A stretch of DNA of 64,000 nt, taken from the NCBI GenBank assembly GCA_023897205.1, contig JAHWDD010000006.1:2542001-2606000 (forward strand), in the 5' to 3' direction. This stretch comes from Exophiala sp. HKRS030 (Eukaryota; Ascomycota; Eurotiomycetes; Chaetothyriales; Herpotrichiellaceae). A model generated the notes under the pieces. It saw nothing but the letters and a program-made list of their open reading frames with translations, had not been told where the DNA came from and did no database searches. A program made the position numbers and the translations under genes. Shown one piece after another: positions 1 through 10,440 of the stretch (position 1 is the first letter of the stretch; each line of letters starts with the position of its first letter).

Positions 1-1487
1 CAGAGCCACCATCTAGGCCGGCATGCGTTGGCATTTTGGATCTCGGATATCCATATGCCGATACTACGGGAATGTGCCCAAAGCTGATTCCGGCTGGTGG
101 TGAAAAAATACGCAAGTTACCAACATGTATCTATCAGTTGCTCCGCAGAGCTCGAACATCCTGCCCTGAATACGAATTAGCTGGGCTGCGTAGAGTCCGC
201 GGCATTTAGGATGACGGGAACGGAATCCAAGCTGCATGACCCGTCGTTTACAGCATCCATGAGCAGGCCTTCAAAGAAAAACGGCTCGTAAATGGATCAA
301 TACAAACATTACCTGCATCGACCCGGGTGTAGCAGAAGTCCGGTACACACCATACCACCCCTTTATACCACAACAACAAGGTTTCCTCAACCCCTCCAGT
401 GAGTAAAACGAAGCGTTTCTAGATCTGACCTTCCCAAAGACGGTCTAATTCTCATCCTCGGCCCCCAAAGCGGTCCACGATGTTACGCACTCCATCTATC
501 TCATCCGAACGCTGGAAATCCATCCGCGGCTTCGTTTCACAAGGTACAAAGGTGCAAGGCAGACTCTCATACAACTCAATTCTTCCACGACCCACAAGCT
601 CCCTAATCCAAAGGCGGAGCTCCTTTGAAATTCTTCCTCCGCAAAAACCAGATAGAATAAAGATATCATTAGAAAATACACGGTCAAACTAAGTAGTGAT
701 TCACAAAGCCGTGAACGGGAAAAGACCTTGCCAACGACAAGGCCGCCCTGTGTCAGCCTGATCCCGCATGATGATGACATATGGGAACGGCAAACCGTGC
801 GACTTCTTGCTGGAGCAAGTAAGTACCTACCTAACTACCAAGGTACTGAGGACCGTGAATTCAAAGAATTCCACATCCACCCTCACCTCACTGTCATTGC
901 CATTGTCAATGTCAATGTTAATGTCCATCCCAACATTGACTTAGAGGGTCAACTTGGGAACATCAACTACTCTTCTAAACAGTAAATTTCCCTTAAACGT
1001 CCCTGAAAATATTTAATATTCTTTTTTCAGATGTTGTCCCGTTCTCCGTGACCCAAAGTTGTTACAGTAGCCATTTGTCTAAATAGAATCTAAATCTCGC
1101 CGTAAGTAGCCCTACTATTTGAATCTCTCTGGCCCAAGTCTTACACTGTCAGGTGCGAACCGGCGCAGTAAGCTGTGTCCCAGACTCTATTTCAAACTCG
1201 AGAGAGTGTATGAGAGGTGCATGTGTGTGGACTGGAAATATGAGGTTCTTCCGGGGTTTTTCCTGCCTGCTTGTCCTGTGTGGAAACCATTCTCTTTGTG
1301 TGAGATGTGAGGGTATTAGAGAGGTCGGCTTGGTCGTAGTCTGAAGAAGTCATCTCGATATATTGTCTTTCGCCCGTGATGCATTCCGGCCTCTTCATAT
1401 CTCCATATACCTTCTCCCCTCCTCCTTGCGCCCATCCATCCATTCATCACCGTGTGTCTTTTCCTCCTCCTTTTCTATGCTCATCAT
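1..1487. other. Intergenic/left edge, no gene recognised
   Basis: No open frame here has a recognisable family motif or a convincing exon structure. Short frames at 480-692 and 728-985 are not supported. Positions about 895-945 contain a degenerate six-base run (GTCAAT/GTTAAT type) that keeps a frame open by repetition. The 3' UTR of the leftward MFS gene must lie just left of 1488. Confidence 0.6.
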
Positions 1488-3284
1488 CTACCTTCTCGCC
1501 AAAGTCTTATGCAGGACATGTTCCTTCATAGCCAATGCGACGAGGAATGCCAACACGGCCAGCCCCAAGCCAGCCAGGAATGCACCCCTCAAGGCGTCCA
1601 TGTAGATCCGCAAGACCAGTGCCTTGTCCCAGCCAGCAGGGAGATGCTTGACCGTGTCCAAACTGTCCCTGATCTTGCGTATAACGTCGTCACTTCCGGG
1701 CGTGTTCCCATAATGGTCTTTCAGTCCGGAGGTGAGGATGTTCTGAAAGACTGCGCTGGCGACGGTGATGCCGATGGTGGAGCCCGTGCTACGGAACGCG
1801 TAGCTGGCTGCGGTGATGACGGCTTGGTGGTCGTGGTCGACGGCGCTGATCATGGCGACCAGTGTAATCGTCAGCATTGATCCGTATGCTGTCCCCAGTG
1901 GTGTTGGGTAGAGGTAGGTCTGCCAGGCGGGCGAGTCGAGTTGCAATGTCGAGATCAGCGCTGCGCCGAGGATCATGATGCCCATTGTCACCACGGATTG
2001 GACATAGTATCGGCCCGTGCTGCGCATCAGGTAGCCTGAAAACAATGATCCGAAACTCGTCGCCACGGCCCAGGGCACGAGTCGTAGACCTGCAGATGTG
2101 CTGGTCAAGCCGCGGATTTCTAGGTAGAGAGGCACGTAGTATAGGTATAGGAAGCACGACATGGTGCTGAACCAGTTGACGAGGCAGGCGGTCAGAACGG
2201 TGCGGGTGCGCGCGACCAGAGCCACGGGGATGACGGGTTCAGGAATCCATCGCGGCGTGGATTCGAGGTAGAGGAAGAGTGTGAGCGTGACGAAGCTGAG
2301 GGCCAACGAGGCGACGATCAACGGGTGTGACCAGGCGAGTTGGTTGCCACCGGTGTTGAGACCTAGGAGGAGCAAGACCAACGACGTGACGAGCAGCGAC
2401 GAACCGAGGAAATCAATGCGGCGCAGTGCCGGTCGCGTCGACGGGTTGACGGGGATGTCGAGCAGATAGATGACCATGACGGCCGAGACGACGATGAATG
2501 GCACTTGCAGGAGGAACGCCCAGCGCCATGACAAGCGGTCGGCCAGGAGCCCTCCAACGACGCCGCCGGACCCCATACCCAGCCCGTAGATGAGGTTGCC
2601 ATAGCCTTGCCACAGACCGCGTTTACGCAGCGGCACTAGGTCTGATGTGACAAAGGTCGCGATGCAGGTGAGGCCGCCGCCGCCGATGCCCGCGATGACC
2701 CGACCAGCAATGATGGTGCCGGCGTTGGGTGCGAGACCGCAGATCAACGTGCCTGCACCGAAGAAGATGTTGCTGAATATCAAGCCTGTGCGTCGCGAGA
2801 AGATGTCGGTCAGTTTTCCCGAGAGTGGTTGGCAGGCCGCGTTGGCGATCAGATAGCCTGTTGCGAGCCATGAGAGCAGCGTGAATGAGTCGAAGGATGA
2901 TGATATTGGTCCGGTCAGTGTAGCGACGATGGTGGTATCTGTTTTTCACATAGCGAGGACACAATAGTCAGCTTAGGTTACTGGTCATGAAAATGGTTTA
3001 ATTCTTGTTCGATTTCTCTTGTCTGTGTCTTAGACCATATGTGAATGTTTTCGGTACATACCTAGCGCGGCAAAATATACGCCGATCCAAATAGCTCCCA
3101 TGATGGCAAGGAGTTTCTTGGTTGATATTTCTTCTGCCAAGGCGACTTCGTGGGCACCAGATTCATTGGAGTCTTCTGACGAGGCGGCATTTCCGTTGGC
3201 GATACCATCGTGGTGTTGTTGCTGTTGGTTGTTGAGTAAAGGACTCGTCTCTGAGACAATCTCATCTGAATCTGGGGCTGCCAT
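1488..3284 (-). CDS. MFS transporter, DHA2 (14-TM) drug/amino-acid antiporter type
   Basis: Two exons: 3284-3062 and 2938-1488, with a GTATGT...AG intron at 3061-2939; the product is 557 aa. The N-terminus is polar with a Gln/His run and a TSPLLNN stretch. The first membrane segment (KLLAIMGAIWIGVYFAAL) runs across the splice into LDTTIVATL, the family's motif D1, which appears only after splicing. GKLTDIFSRR follows as motif A, and GMGSGGVVGG resembles motif C. The length and repeated hydrophobic segments fit a 14-TM proton antiporter of the plasma or vacuolar membrane. The closest sense is the vacuolar basic amino acid transporter (VBA) or multidrug branch. The substrate cannot be told from sequence. 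The protein ends with a basic LARR tail. No cluster partner is adjacent. Confidence 0.9.
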
Positions 3285-3771
3285 GGTGAGGAATTGGCGG
3301 GTATGTGGTAATTGGTCTTCTCATCGATACATGGAAAATAGAATGAAGACTCGAAAGTCAATTGTTTCAGTCTGACCGATGGCGTAATCCGTCGTTGAGG
3401 GATGATTTTCACTGTTGAGTGGACAACGAGTTTTGGTCCACTGAATAGGCCTGACAGACAGGAAACTAGTTAGTATGCTGGTTTGTTCAGTAATGCAAAA
3501 TGGATTTCTGAATGAAATAGTGGATTTGAAAGGTGTGTCTCTAAGATTAGTAAAGTCTTTCATGGGATGAAGAAACGAGTGCATCTCGTCGTCGCTGTGA
3601 GTGACTCATTTGGAGAAGATCTGCCGATCATTGACCTACCTACGTGAAGCTATTCTGAGTGCACAGCGAGCAATTCTTTCATGTCTTGGTAAGAGAAGTT
3701 GATTACTGGAGAATCCACGGCTAATGTCATTATCTTTACATTTTATATACATCTCGGGACACATGGTCTTT
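3285..3771. other. Intergenic between two leftward genes
   Basis: About 490 bp holding the MFS gene promoter (on the minus strand) and the 3' end of the peptidase gene. Small frames here lack motifs. No TATA box or repeat stands out. Confidence 0.5.
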
Positions 3772-5271
3772 CTAAGCACGAAGAGCCTCTATGTCGACCA
3801 CTTCTTTGACTGCTTCAGTTGTCAGCACAAATGGGTTTTCCTCCTGGATGCTGACACTGTCCTCTATGCGAATGCCCATATTTCGGAAATGCTTGGGCCA
3901 TCGTTCATCGTCCGGAACGTAAATTCCCGGTTCAATAGTAATACAATGTCCTTCTTGGAGTAGAACCTTCCGGGTATATCCAACCGTATCATGTACATCC
4001 ATGCCAATGTAATGGCTGAGATGGTGGGGGAACAGAGTCTCGATCGCCTTGAAGGACATGTCGAATCCTATCTGCCGTAATTCGTTACTCAACTGCTCTT
4101 CCGCAATGCTGTGAAGTTTGTCCAGCGACACATTGGCACTACCACGACATAACGAAATCAACGTCCTTTGGACCTTGAGGACTGCCTCATAAAGGTCGCG
4201 CTGAGCATCGCTGAATTTCCCATTTACAGGCCATGTCCGCGTAATGTCGGCTATGTACCCACCGTATTTTCCACCACCATCCACAAGAGCGAACTCGTCA
4301 TCGTGGAGGACATCGTCGTTGCGTATGTAGTGTATACTCAGGGCATTCTTGCCTCCAGCAACAACCGGTTCAAATGCGAGCGTGTCACACCCGTTGGCAG
4401 CAAAGCGATAACGGAGGTACGTATCGAGATCCTTCTCCCGAGTCCACACCTTTCTCATGGCGTCTGTGTGTGCCCTGCCCGACGCTTTGCCAGCCTTTCG
4501 CATGAGTTCGATCTCTGCTGGACTCTTGAAAGCTCGAAGGTCGTTCATTACAGGTCTGAGACGGTTGACCTTGCTGTTCTTCAACAAATCAGCAAACTCG
4601 GTGGCTTTCCGGGATTGGCCGTAGAGGAAGCGTTTGAGGGCGGATTGATTGGTGTCCGGTGTTGTAATATCTGTGTAGACCTGCGAGGCCTCGCCTAGTA
4701 TGTCAGGGAGGACCTTTTTCAACTTTGTAATATCACCCGTCTCATCTGCATTGAAAACATCTCTTGCGGCCTCTGTGCCGGACCTTGCGCCATCCCAGAT
4801 CTCGGCCTTGGGGTCTTTCTCCCGAACGAAGAGGTGGAAGGTATGGTCTGTCCCTGTGGAGTCTTTGCCAATGACGGCTAGAGCTTCGGGCTCGTTGAAA
4901 CCAGTCAGGTAGAGAAAATCAGGGTCTTGGTGAAACTCATAAAAGACACTTCCTGTACGGAACTGGATGTCTGATGCAGCGACTATTGCGACAGCCTTGT
5001 CGGGCAGTTTGGCGGCTAGCTTGGTACGACGGTCGGCATACTCTTGGGCGGTTATACCTGGAGTCAATTCTCCAGGCTGCAGGAGGTGAGGATGGGTTTC
5101 ATGAACAGGTTGACCGAAGGACAGGTCGGCTGCATTGACGGTGAGAGTGTTGTAACCGCGCGGGAGAAGAAGCGGCTGTCTGATGGCATATTGTGGCAAG
5201 GGAGGAGAACGGAGGTGGAGGACATCAGTGGCACGCCTGAGGGTGTGCCATAGTGTCCTCCGTATCGACAT
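3772..5271 (-). CDS. icp55: Mitochondrial Xaa-Pro aminopeptidase Icp55-like (M24B)
   Basis: Single exon, 499 aa. The N-terminus (first ~45 residues) is rich in Arg, Leu and Ser and lacks acidic residues, as expected for a mitochondrial presequence. An aminopeptidase P N-terminal domain follows (FEFHQDPDFLYLTGF-type block, here VFYEFHQDPDFLYLTGF). The C-terminal pita-bread domain has all five metal ligands in place: Asp331 (ALVDGGG), Asp342 (IADITRTW), His420 (LSHYIGMDVHD), Glu447 (IEPGIYV) and Glu470 (RIEDSV). In yeast, Icp55 removes one destabilising residue after MPP cleavage and so stabilises mitochondrial proteins by the N-end rule. The orthology is inferred from overall length and the HQDPDFLYLTG block. 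A cytosolic aminopeptidase P of the same family is less likely because of the presequence. Confidence 0.93.
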   Translation of the reverse strand: MSIRRTLWHTLRRATDVLHLRSPPLPQYAIRQPLLLPRGYNTLTVNAADLSFGQPVHETHPHLLQPGELTPGITAQEYADRRTKLAAKLPDKAVAIVAASDIQFRTGSVFYEFHQDPDFLYLTGFNEPEALAVIGKDSTGTDHTFHLFVREKDPKAEIWDGARSGTEAARDVFNADETGDITKLKKVLPDILGEASQVYTDITTPDTNQSALKRFLYGQSRKATEFADLLKNSKVNRLRPVMNDLRAFKSPAEIELMRKAGKASGRAHTDAMRKVWTREKDLDTYLRYRFAANGCDTLAFEPVVAGGKNALSIHYIRNDDVLHDDEFALVDGGGKYGGYIADITRTWPVNGKFSDAQRDLYEAVLKVQRTLISLCRGSANVSLDKLHSIAEEQLSNELRQIGFDMSFKAIETLFPHHLSHYIGMDVHDTVGYTRKVLLQEGHCITIEPGIYVPDDERWPKHFRNMGIRIEDSVSIQEENPFVLTTEAVKEVVDIEALRA

Positions 5272-5636
5272 ACTATCGCGATGCCCAGAGAGGTAGCACC
5301 CTTATTGTAGAGGGCATGTGAAGAGAAGAGATGTTCTCGTCGTGGGTTTCCCAGCGATTGAAAGAATCTTAGAAAGACGCACTTCTCCACGCATTCGCTT
5401 AACCTTTCCCAAAATGGCAATCCATGCCATCGTGACAGAGTCACACCCACAGCGTCCACAGCGTCCTAGAGTTCCAGAGTCACAGGGCCGGCGAACCGGA
5501 TAAGCCACTCATAATCTGGGCATTTGATAACCCAAGATCAACACTGGTGTGAGTCACCCAGTGTCGATATATACACTCATCACGTAAATGAAACTTGTTG
5601 TAGAGTTCCATCAACACCTTACACATACAAGCAAAC
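5272..5636. promoter_or_regulatory. Divergent promoter region
   Basis: 365 bp separate the leftward icp55 start from the rightward PNPOx-like gene, so both promoters must share it. No TATA-like or repeated element is obvious. Confidence 0.4.
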
Positions 5637-6467
5637 ATGGTTCGGAATTTAGAATACCCCAAGAAAGCCCAGAACACGGTACGACGATACAATTCACGAG
5701 GTAGAGCATCTGCTATGATTCTAATAGAGAGCCCAGACTGATCCAAGCATGCAGGAACATATGATCTGGGAGCTATTCATTCTATCATTAACACAACCTC
5801 AGTGCTTCATGTCTCATTTCCTCCTGCCCCTGATAACCCATTTCCAGCAATCCTCCCCATGATCGGGGTGATGGGATCGTTCGAGTATCCGTCTGCTAGT
5901 ATTGATGAGCCTCTTGATTGTTATCTGCATGGCTACGTCAGTTCCAGGCTGATGCGACAAGCCAGGGATTCCTCCGATGGCATCCCTGTTTCTGTTGCTG
6001 CTACCAAAGTTGATGGATTGGTTCTTTCCTTGACCCCGAACTCGCACAGTTACAACTATCGTTCTGCTGTCTTGCAGGGTTATGGAAAGGTGGTCGAGTC
6101 GGATGAGGAGAAGATATACGCCATGCGTCTCATCACTGACAAAGTCGTGGCAGGTCGTTGGGACAACACTCGTGTACCTCCAGACAATGTCGAGATGACT
6201 TCGACCACCATCCTGAGAGTCAAAATTGAGACTGGGAGTGGCAAGATTCGCCAGGGTGGTCCTCACGATGAAGCCAAGGATGAGAAGAGAGATGAGATCA
6301 CGGAGAAGGTCTGGACTGGAGTCGTGCCCGTGTACGAAGCCTTTGAGGCCCCTATTCCCAGTGCCACGAACAAGGTCAAAGAGCTTCCTGCTTATATTGA
6401 TTCGTATGTTACCCAGACCAACAATGAGAACCGGGAACTGGCCTTGAACGCTGTTAATGAACCATGA
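5637..6467 (+). CDS. Pyridoxamine 5'-phosphate oxidase-like FMN-binding protein
   Basis: Two exons: 5637-5700 and 5755-6467, with a 54-nt GTAGAG...CAG intron; the product is 258 aa. The first exon supplies the conserved start YPKKAQNTVRRYNSRG. The splice continues into TYDLGAIHSIINTT, which is the family's usual beginning. Without this exon the gene would start at an internal Met at 5802 and lose the first strand of the split barrel. Further blocks (FPAILPMIGVMGSF, YLHGYVSSRLM, NYRSAVLQGYG) match the flavin-nucleotide-binding PNPOx-related group related to bacterial nitroimidazole-resistance (NimA-like) proteins. The substrate is unknown. An FMN-dependent reductase or oxidase role in the cytosol is an inference from the fold. 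Confidence 0.85.
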
Positions 6468-6905
6468 ATTCAAGAAGAGGGTGGTACACGGGGCGCCGTC
6501 GGCGTCAGCATGAGCACATCATTTCAAATATACGGAAGTCAAGTACAGTAGCCTTTATATTTTTTGCAATTATCATCGCACCATTATGGTGTTGCTGGAA
6601 ATATAATATGGTTCTCGTGTCGCGTGTCTATGGAGTAACTGTGGTGTGTAAATTTGGCTGCGGTTGCTGGGCCAACCGATTTGTATAGAAACTTGGACAG
6701 GAGATTTGACCAAGACCACCAAGACCACCAAGACCATGAACCACAAACCACAAACCACAAACCACAAACCACAAACCCACATAACAGACCAAGATAAAAC
6801 AACAAATACAACAAATACAGGATATCTATCACGAACTCGAAAACCAAACTGCTGCATCATTGAAATTGCTATCAATGATATGAAGACACAGACACAACCA
6901 CTTGC
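6468..6905. other. Intergenic / glucanase 5' region with short tandem repeats
   Basis: 438 bp that include the 5' region of the glucanase gene. It carries ACCAAGACC-type and AACCACA-type repeats (separate entry). No gene is visible. Confidence 0.5.
6709..6776. repeat. Two adjacent simple tandem repeats
   Basis: About three copies of a nine-base ACCAAGACC unit (6709-6736) are followed by about five copies of a seven-base AACCACA unit (6739-6776). They lie about 130 bp upstream of the glucanase coding region, so they are probably in its promoter or leader. Confidence 0.8.
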
Positions 6906-9118
6906 ATGCCGAAGCCTCGTCGCGATTCCGCGGCAAGGGCCGACACACGCCCTGCGTTCAATCGACCTCCAGGCGCACGAGCCGCACCTCCCCCACCGAA
7001 GATGAACCACGGACCCCTAGGAGAGTCCCCAAGGACAAGGCAAAATCATCACCTGCACCGTCACCATCCCCAGAAAAAAGACCTCGCAAAGTGAGCGAAA
7101 GACAACGAGGAGCCAGTGGAGCAAAAACCAGTCCCAGAAGGGGAGATCGTGATCGGGAAAGAGACAGAGCCAAGTACAGCTCGGGTTCTTCGGCAGATAG
7201 TGGCACTCATCTATTGAGTGCAGGGGCCCTTGCCAAATTCAACGCTACCAATGAAAAGGCCCAGTTTCAAGAGAAATATGAAGCCCAGAAACGAAAGCAG
7301 AAACAGTACAAGAATCTCAAAGCAGAGGAGACTACGCATCGCAAGAAGCGACGGAAAAACAGAAATGTCAGTGGCGCCATCTTGGAGGAGGGCAGAGCTT
7401 CTGGTGAGAAGCGTGTCCACAGGCGAGGTGGGGGAAGATATCAAGACGAGGAGGTGGAAGTCCGGAAACGAGGTGGAGGTTGGTGGACTAGGAAGAAATT
7501 ATGGTGGCTTGTCGTCCTCATAGTCGTCTTACTGGCAATCTTCATACCGGTAGGAGTCGTTGTTAGCAACAACAGCAGCAGCAACAACTCCAACAATGGA
7601 GGCTCGTCCTCGTCCTCATCCTCGAATAGCAACTCCGGGTCTAGCTCGAGTTCAAGTCCGAGCAACGACTGCGACGCAAGTGATATACCTGCAAGCGCCA
7701 GGGGCACATATACTGACATCTCTACCTGGCTCGACACTGCTGACTTCAATTGCACCTATACTGAGGAGACTGTCGGCGGTCTTTCCGTCATGGGTCTCTA
7801 CTCGGAGTGGGATGACTCCAAACAGGCAAACGACAACGTGCCGGCTCTTAACAAGAAGTGGGAGTACGGAAAGATGCCCATCCGTGGCGTCAATGTCGGT
7901 GGATGGTTTTCTCTTGAACCATTCATCACTCCATCACTATTCAATTATCCAGCTTCAGCACAAGTGGTGGACGAATATACCCTGACTGCGAAACTGGGTT
8001 CGTCTGCTCAACGTGTGCTGGAGAACCATTATGCCACCTTCATTACCAAGCAGAGTTTTGCTGACATCAAAAACGCCGGATTGGATCATGTTCGGATTCC
8101 CTACCCTTATTGGGCAGTCACCACTTACGATGGTGACCCATATGTGGCAAAGGTCTGTTGGCGATACTTGCTTCGAGCGATCGAATACTGTCGTGAGAAT
8201 GGCCTCAGAGTCAATCTAGATCTTCATGCTGTTCCTGGAAGTCAGAATGGCTGGGCTCACAGTGGCCGCCAAGGTGATATTGGTTGGATATTAGGAAGCA
8301 ATGGAGCAACCAACGCCCAACGCAGTCTCGACATCCATGAACAACTGTCGACATTCTTTGCACAAGATCGTTACAAGAATGTCGTCACTATTTATGGCTT
8401 GGTCAACGAGCCAAAAATGTTGGTGATCCCACCGGCTTCAGTGTTGGATTGGAATCAGAAAGCAATCGATATCGTTCGCAAGAATGGCATCACGCAAACG
8501 ATCGTCTTTGGCGACGGCTTCCTCAGTCTCAACACGTGGGACGACATGTTCCAAAATGTCGACGACAACTTGGTTATGGACACTCATCAATACCAAATCT
8601 TCAATGTCGGACAACTAAAGCTACCTCATCAAGACAAAATCAACCTTGCCTGTTCCGGCTGGACCGGTATTATGGTCACGGCGAATAACCCAGAGACTGG
8701 CTGGGGACCAACTCTCGATGGTGAATGGTCGCAAGCCGACACAGATTGTACTCCTAACCTCAACGACGTCGGCCAGGGTTCACGGTGGGCCGGCACGCTC
8801 GACACAGGTGACTCAGGCACATCAGTCTTGACCCCAACATGTGCTAGCCCACCTTGTTCGTGTGCAATGGCAAACGCTTCTCCAGATAAATACACGGATG
8901 ACTACAAACAGTTTCTCCAGATGTATGCAGAGGCTCAAATGCACAGTTTCGAACAGGCCTGGGGTTGGTTCTATTGGACTTGGAAAACCGAAAGTGCCGT
9001 CCAATGGAGTTGGATGCTGGGCAGAAAGGCAGGTATTCTACCTGACAAGGCTTACGCTCCAACTTTCAAGTGTGACAGTACGGTGCCAGACTTTGAGAGT
9101 CTTGGAGACAGCTACTAA
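6902..9118 (+). CDS. exgD: Membrane-anchored exo-1,3-beta-glucanase, GH5 (ExgD-like)
   Basis: A type II membrane glucanase for cell-wall beta-1,3-glucan. Numbering the open frame from 6902, it has a charged Ser/Arg-rich cytosolic tail, a membrane segment at about residues 199-222 (KLWWLVVLIVVLLAIFIPV), a Ser/Asn-rich linker and a GH5 barrel from RGVNVGGWFSLEP onward. The acid/base is Glu503 in GLVNEPK and the probable nucleophile is Glu697 in TWKTE. The 5' end is a problem. The frame opens with TTG after a stop at 6881, and its first ATG is at 7790, past the membrane segment. A good ATG at 6906 lies in another frame and encodes MPKPRRDSAARADTRP. One extra base near 6966-6972 would join that start to the long frame. 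The usable start is therefore probably 6906 with a frame break, or an unseen 5' exon. Catalytic identity is secure. Confidence 0.85.
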   Translation: MHAEASSRFRGKGRHTPCVQSTSRRTSRTSPTEDEPRTPRRVPKDKAKSSPAPSPSPEKRPRKVSERQRGASGAKTSPRRGDRDRERDRAKYSSGSSADSGTHLLSAGALAKFNATNEKAQFQEKYEAQKRKQKQYKNLKAEETTHRKKRRKNRNVSGAILEEGRASGEKRVHRRGGGRYQDEEVEVRKRGGGWWTRKKLWWLVVLIVVLLAIFIPVGVVVSNNSSSNNSNNGGSSSSSSSNSNSGSSSSSSPSNDCDASDIPASARGTYTDISTWLDTADFNCTYTEETVGGLSVMGLYSEWDDSKQANDNVPALNKKWEYGKMPIRGVNVGGWFSLEPFITPSLFNYPASAQVVDEYTLTAKLGSSAQRVLENHYATFITKQSFADIKNAGLDHVRIPYPYWAVTTYDGDPYVAKVCWRYLLRAIEYCRENGLRVNLDLHAVPGSQNGWAHSGRQGDIGWILGSNGATNAQRSLDIHEQLSTFFAQDRYKNVVTIYGLVNEPKMLVIPPASVLDWNQKAIDIVRKNGITQTIVFGDGFLSLNTWDDMFQNVDDNLVMDTHQYQIFNVGQLKLPHQDKINLACSGWTGIMVTANNPETGWGPTLDGEWSQADTDCTPNLNDVGQGSRWAGTLDTGDSGTSVLTPTCASPPCSCAMANASPDKYTDDYKQFLQMYAEAQMHSFEQAWGWFYWTWKTESAVQWSWMLGRKAGILPDKAYAPTFKCDSTVPDFESLGDSY

Positions 9119-10440
9119 GCCTGATTTCTATCATGGACTATCATTGTTAACGGAGGTTGGTTCTGATGATACGAGCATGTGCAAGGTCTGGATTTGGCGT
9201 TTGGACGACGGAAAAAGCCCGGTGGAGACAGTCAAGTGGGAGGAAGAGACAGGATTTCGTCATAGCAAGCGCGTCGGGAAATCAAGCTTTCGTTGAACTC
9301 CTCTGGCATTGGTGATGGCGATGGTGATGACATTAGCTACATGGCATGAATTTATACCCGAAGCGTTTTTGCCTTGCAGAATAGTTGGCACATTGGTCAG
9401 TTGGTCGACCACACATGAGAACCTGATAGAACATGAATAATATAACACTATACCTGATCTTGGAGTACTGAGGTAGCTTACCCGGTCGGTGATCCTTGTT
9501 TGATGCCGTCCGGACCCCGACATAGCCAACTGACAATAGATTTTCCATGTCTGAAGAAACCTCTTTTGCTCAAGGCCTCAGGTACATAGTCTGTATGCTC
9601 CCCTATTAAGCATAGACAGGACAAGCTTTGTCGAAGCTCCAGACTACTTGTACGGAGCAGTCAATGAATGGAACCTCTCACTTCTCCCCGGATCCTGACG
9701 GCCTGCCCTCCACTTCATCCCTCCTGGAACCAATCACCGTCTAACTGCTCCATACAGAGTAACCCATTCTGTCTATCCAGCCAGCAGTTCTGGCGTCATA
9801 ATGCGGCAAGAAAAACCCATTTCGTGCCTCTTCAGTAGAACCACACTGGTCCTGAATTTACACCTCAATACCTCAGCGTCTTAGCACCTCACGAGACAAT
9901 GACATAATCGTTTTCCAAACACCTAGACCGGCATTACTATGTGTCAGTGTTTTCCCAACTGCTAACTAACGACGTACTCCGTACTGGTTTGCGTCCCGGG
10001 TCGTTCTTCCGCTTGGGCCGGACGGTGGGACATGCGTCGTACATGTACGTAGTTGGTATTTCCATAGTTTGAAAACCAAGTCTCTTGGGCATGACGGACG
10101 TCTACAACGAATACTCACTATTTGTCTTGCGCCCGTGGTGGACCTTGTTCCTGGCGGAGGGGAAAATATGTCCGTGTCATGCGATATCTGGGTAGTCCAA
10201 TGAAGCTCCTCGTCCTGCTGCCTTGGGTCGTGGACGTTTATATATAAGTCCTGACAATAGCAAAAGTGTGCTTGTTACTTCCTTTCTTGAAGAAACCCAG
10301 TATTCGTATTTGACTATACCATTAGATCTTTCCCAGTTTCCAAGTTCGTTTGTCCAGCTAAGTGGCAGAAGGACCTGTTCATCAAGAGGAGAAGATACAA
10401 CCTCTTTTCCAACTAACTGCCTACCCTCCAAGCATTTAAG
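9119..10440. other. Intergenic, 1.3 kb
   Basis: It contains the 3' region of the glucanase gene and the promoter of the glutamate decarboxylase gene. One copy of the TACTCCGTAC motif lies at 9975-9984. No protein-coding exon is supported. Confidence 0.6.
10239..10247 (+). promoter_or_regulatory. Likely TATA box of glutamate decarboxylase gene
   Basis: TATATATAA lies about 195 bp upstream of the ATG at 10441, in an otherwise non-AT-rich stretch. Position and sequence fit a core promoter TATA element. The transcription start is not known. Confidence 0.5.

Noticed and set aside
1452..1880. 142-codon rightward frame in the MFS gene
   Set aside because: Antisense shadow of conserved membrane segments.
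4168..4698. 176-codon rightward frame in icp55
   Set aside because: Antisense of the metal-binding domain.
5814..6473. 219-codon leftward frame opposite the PNPOx-like gene
   Set aside because: It is the antisense of a well-supported family and has no motif of its own.
6906..7094. 62-codon frame starting MPKPRR as a separate gene
   Set aside because: More likely the true N-terminus of the glucanase, cut off by a frame break, than a separate gene.
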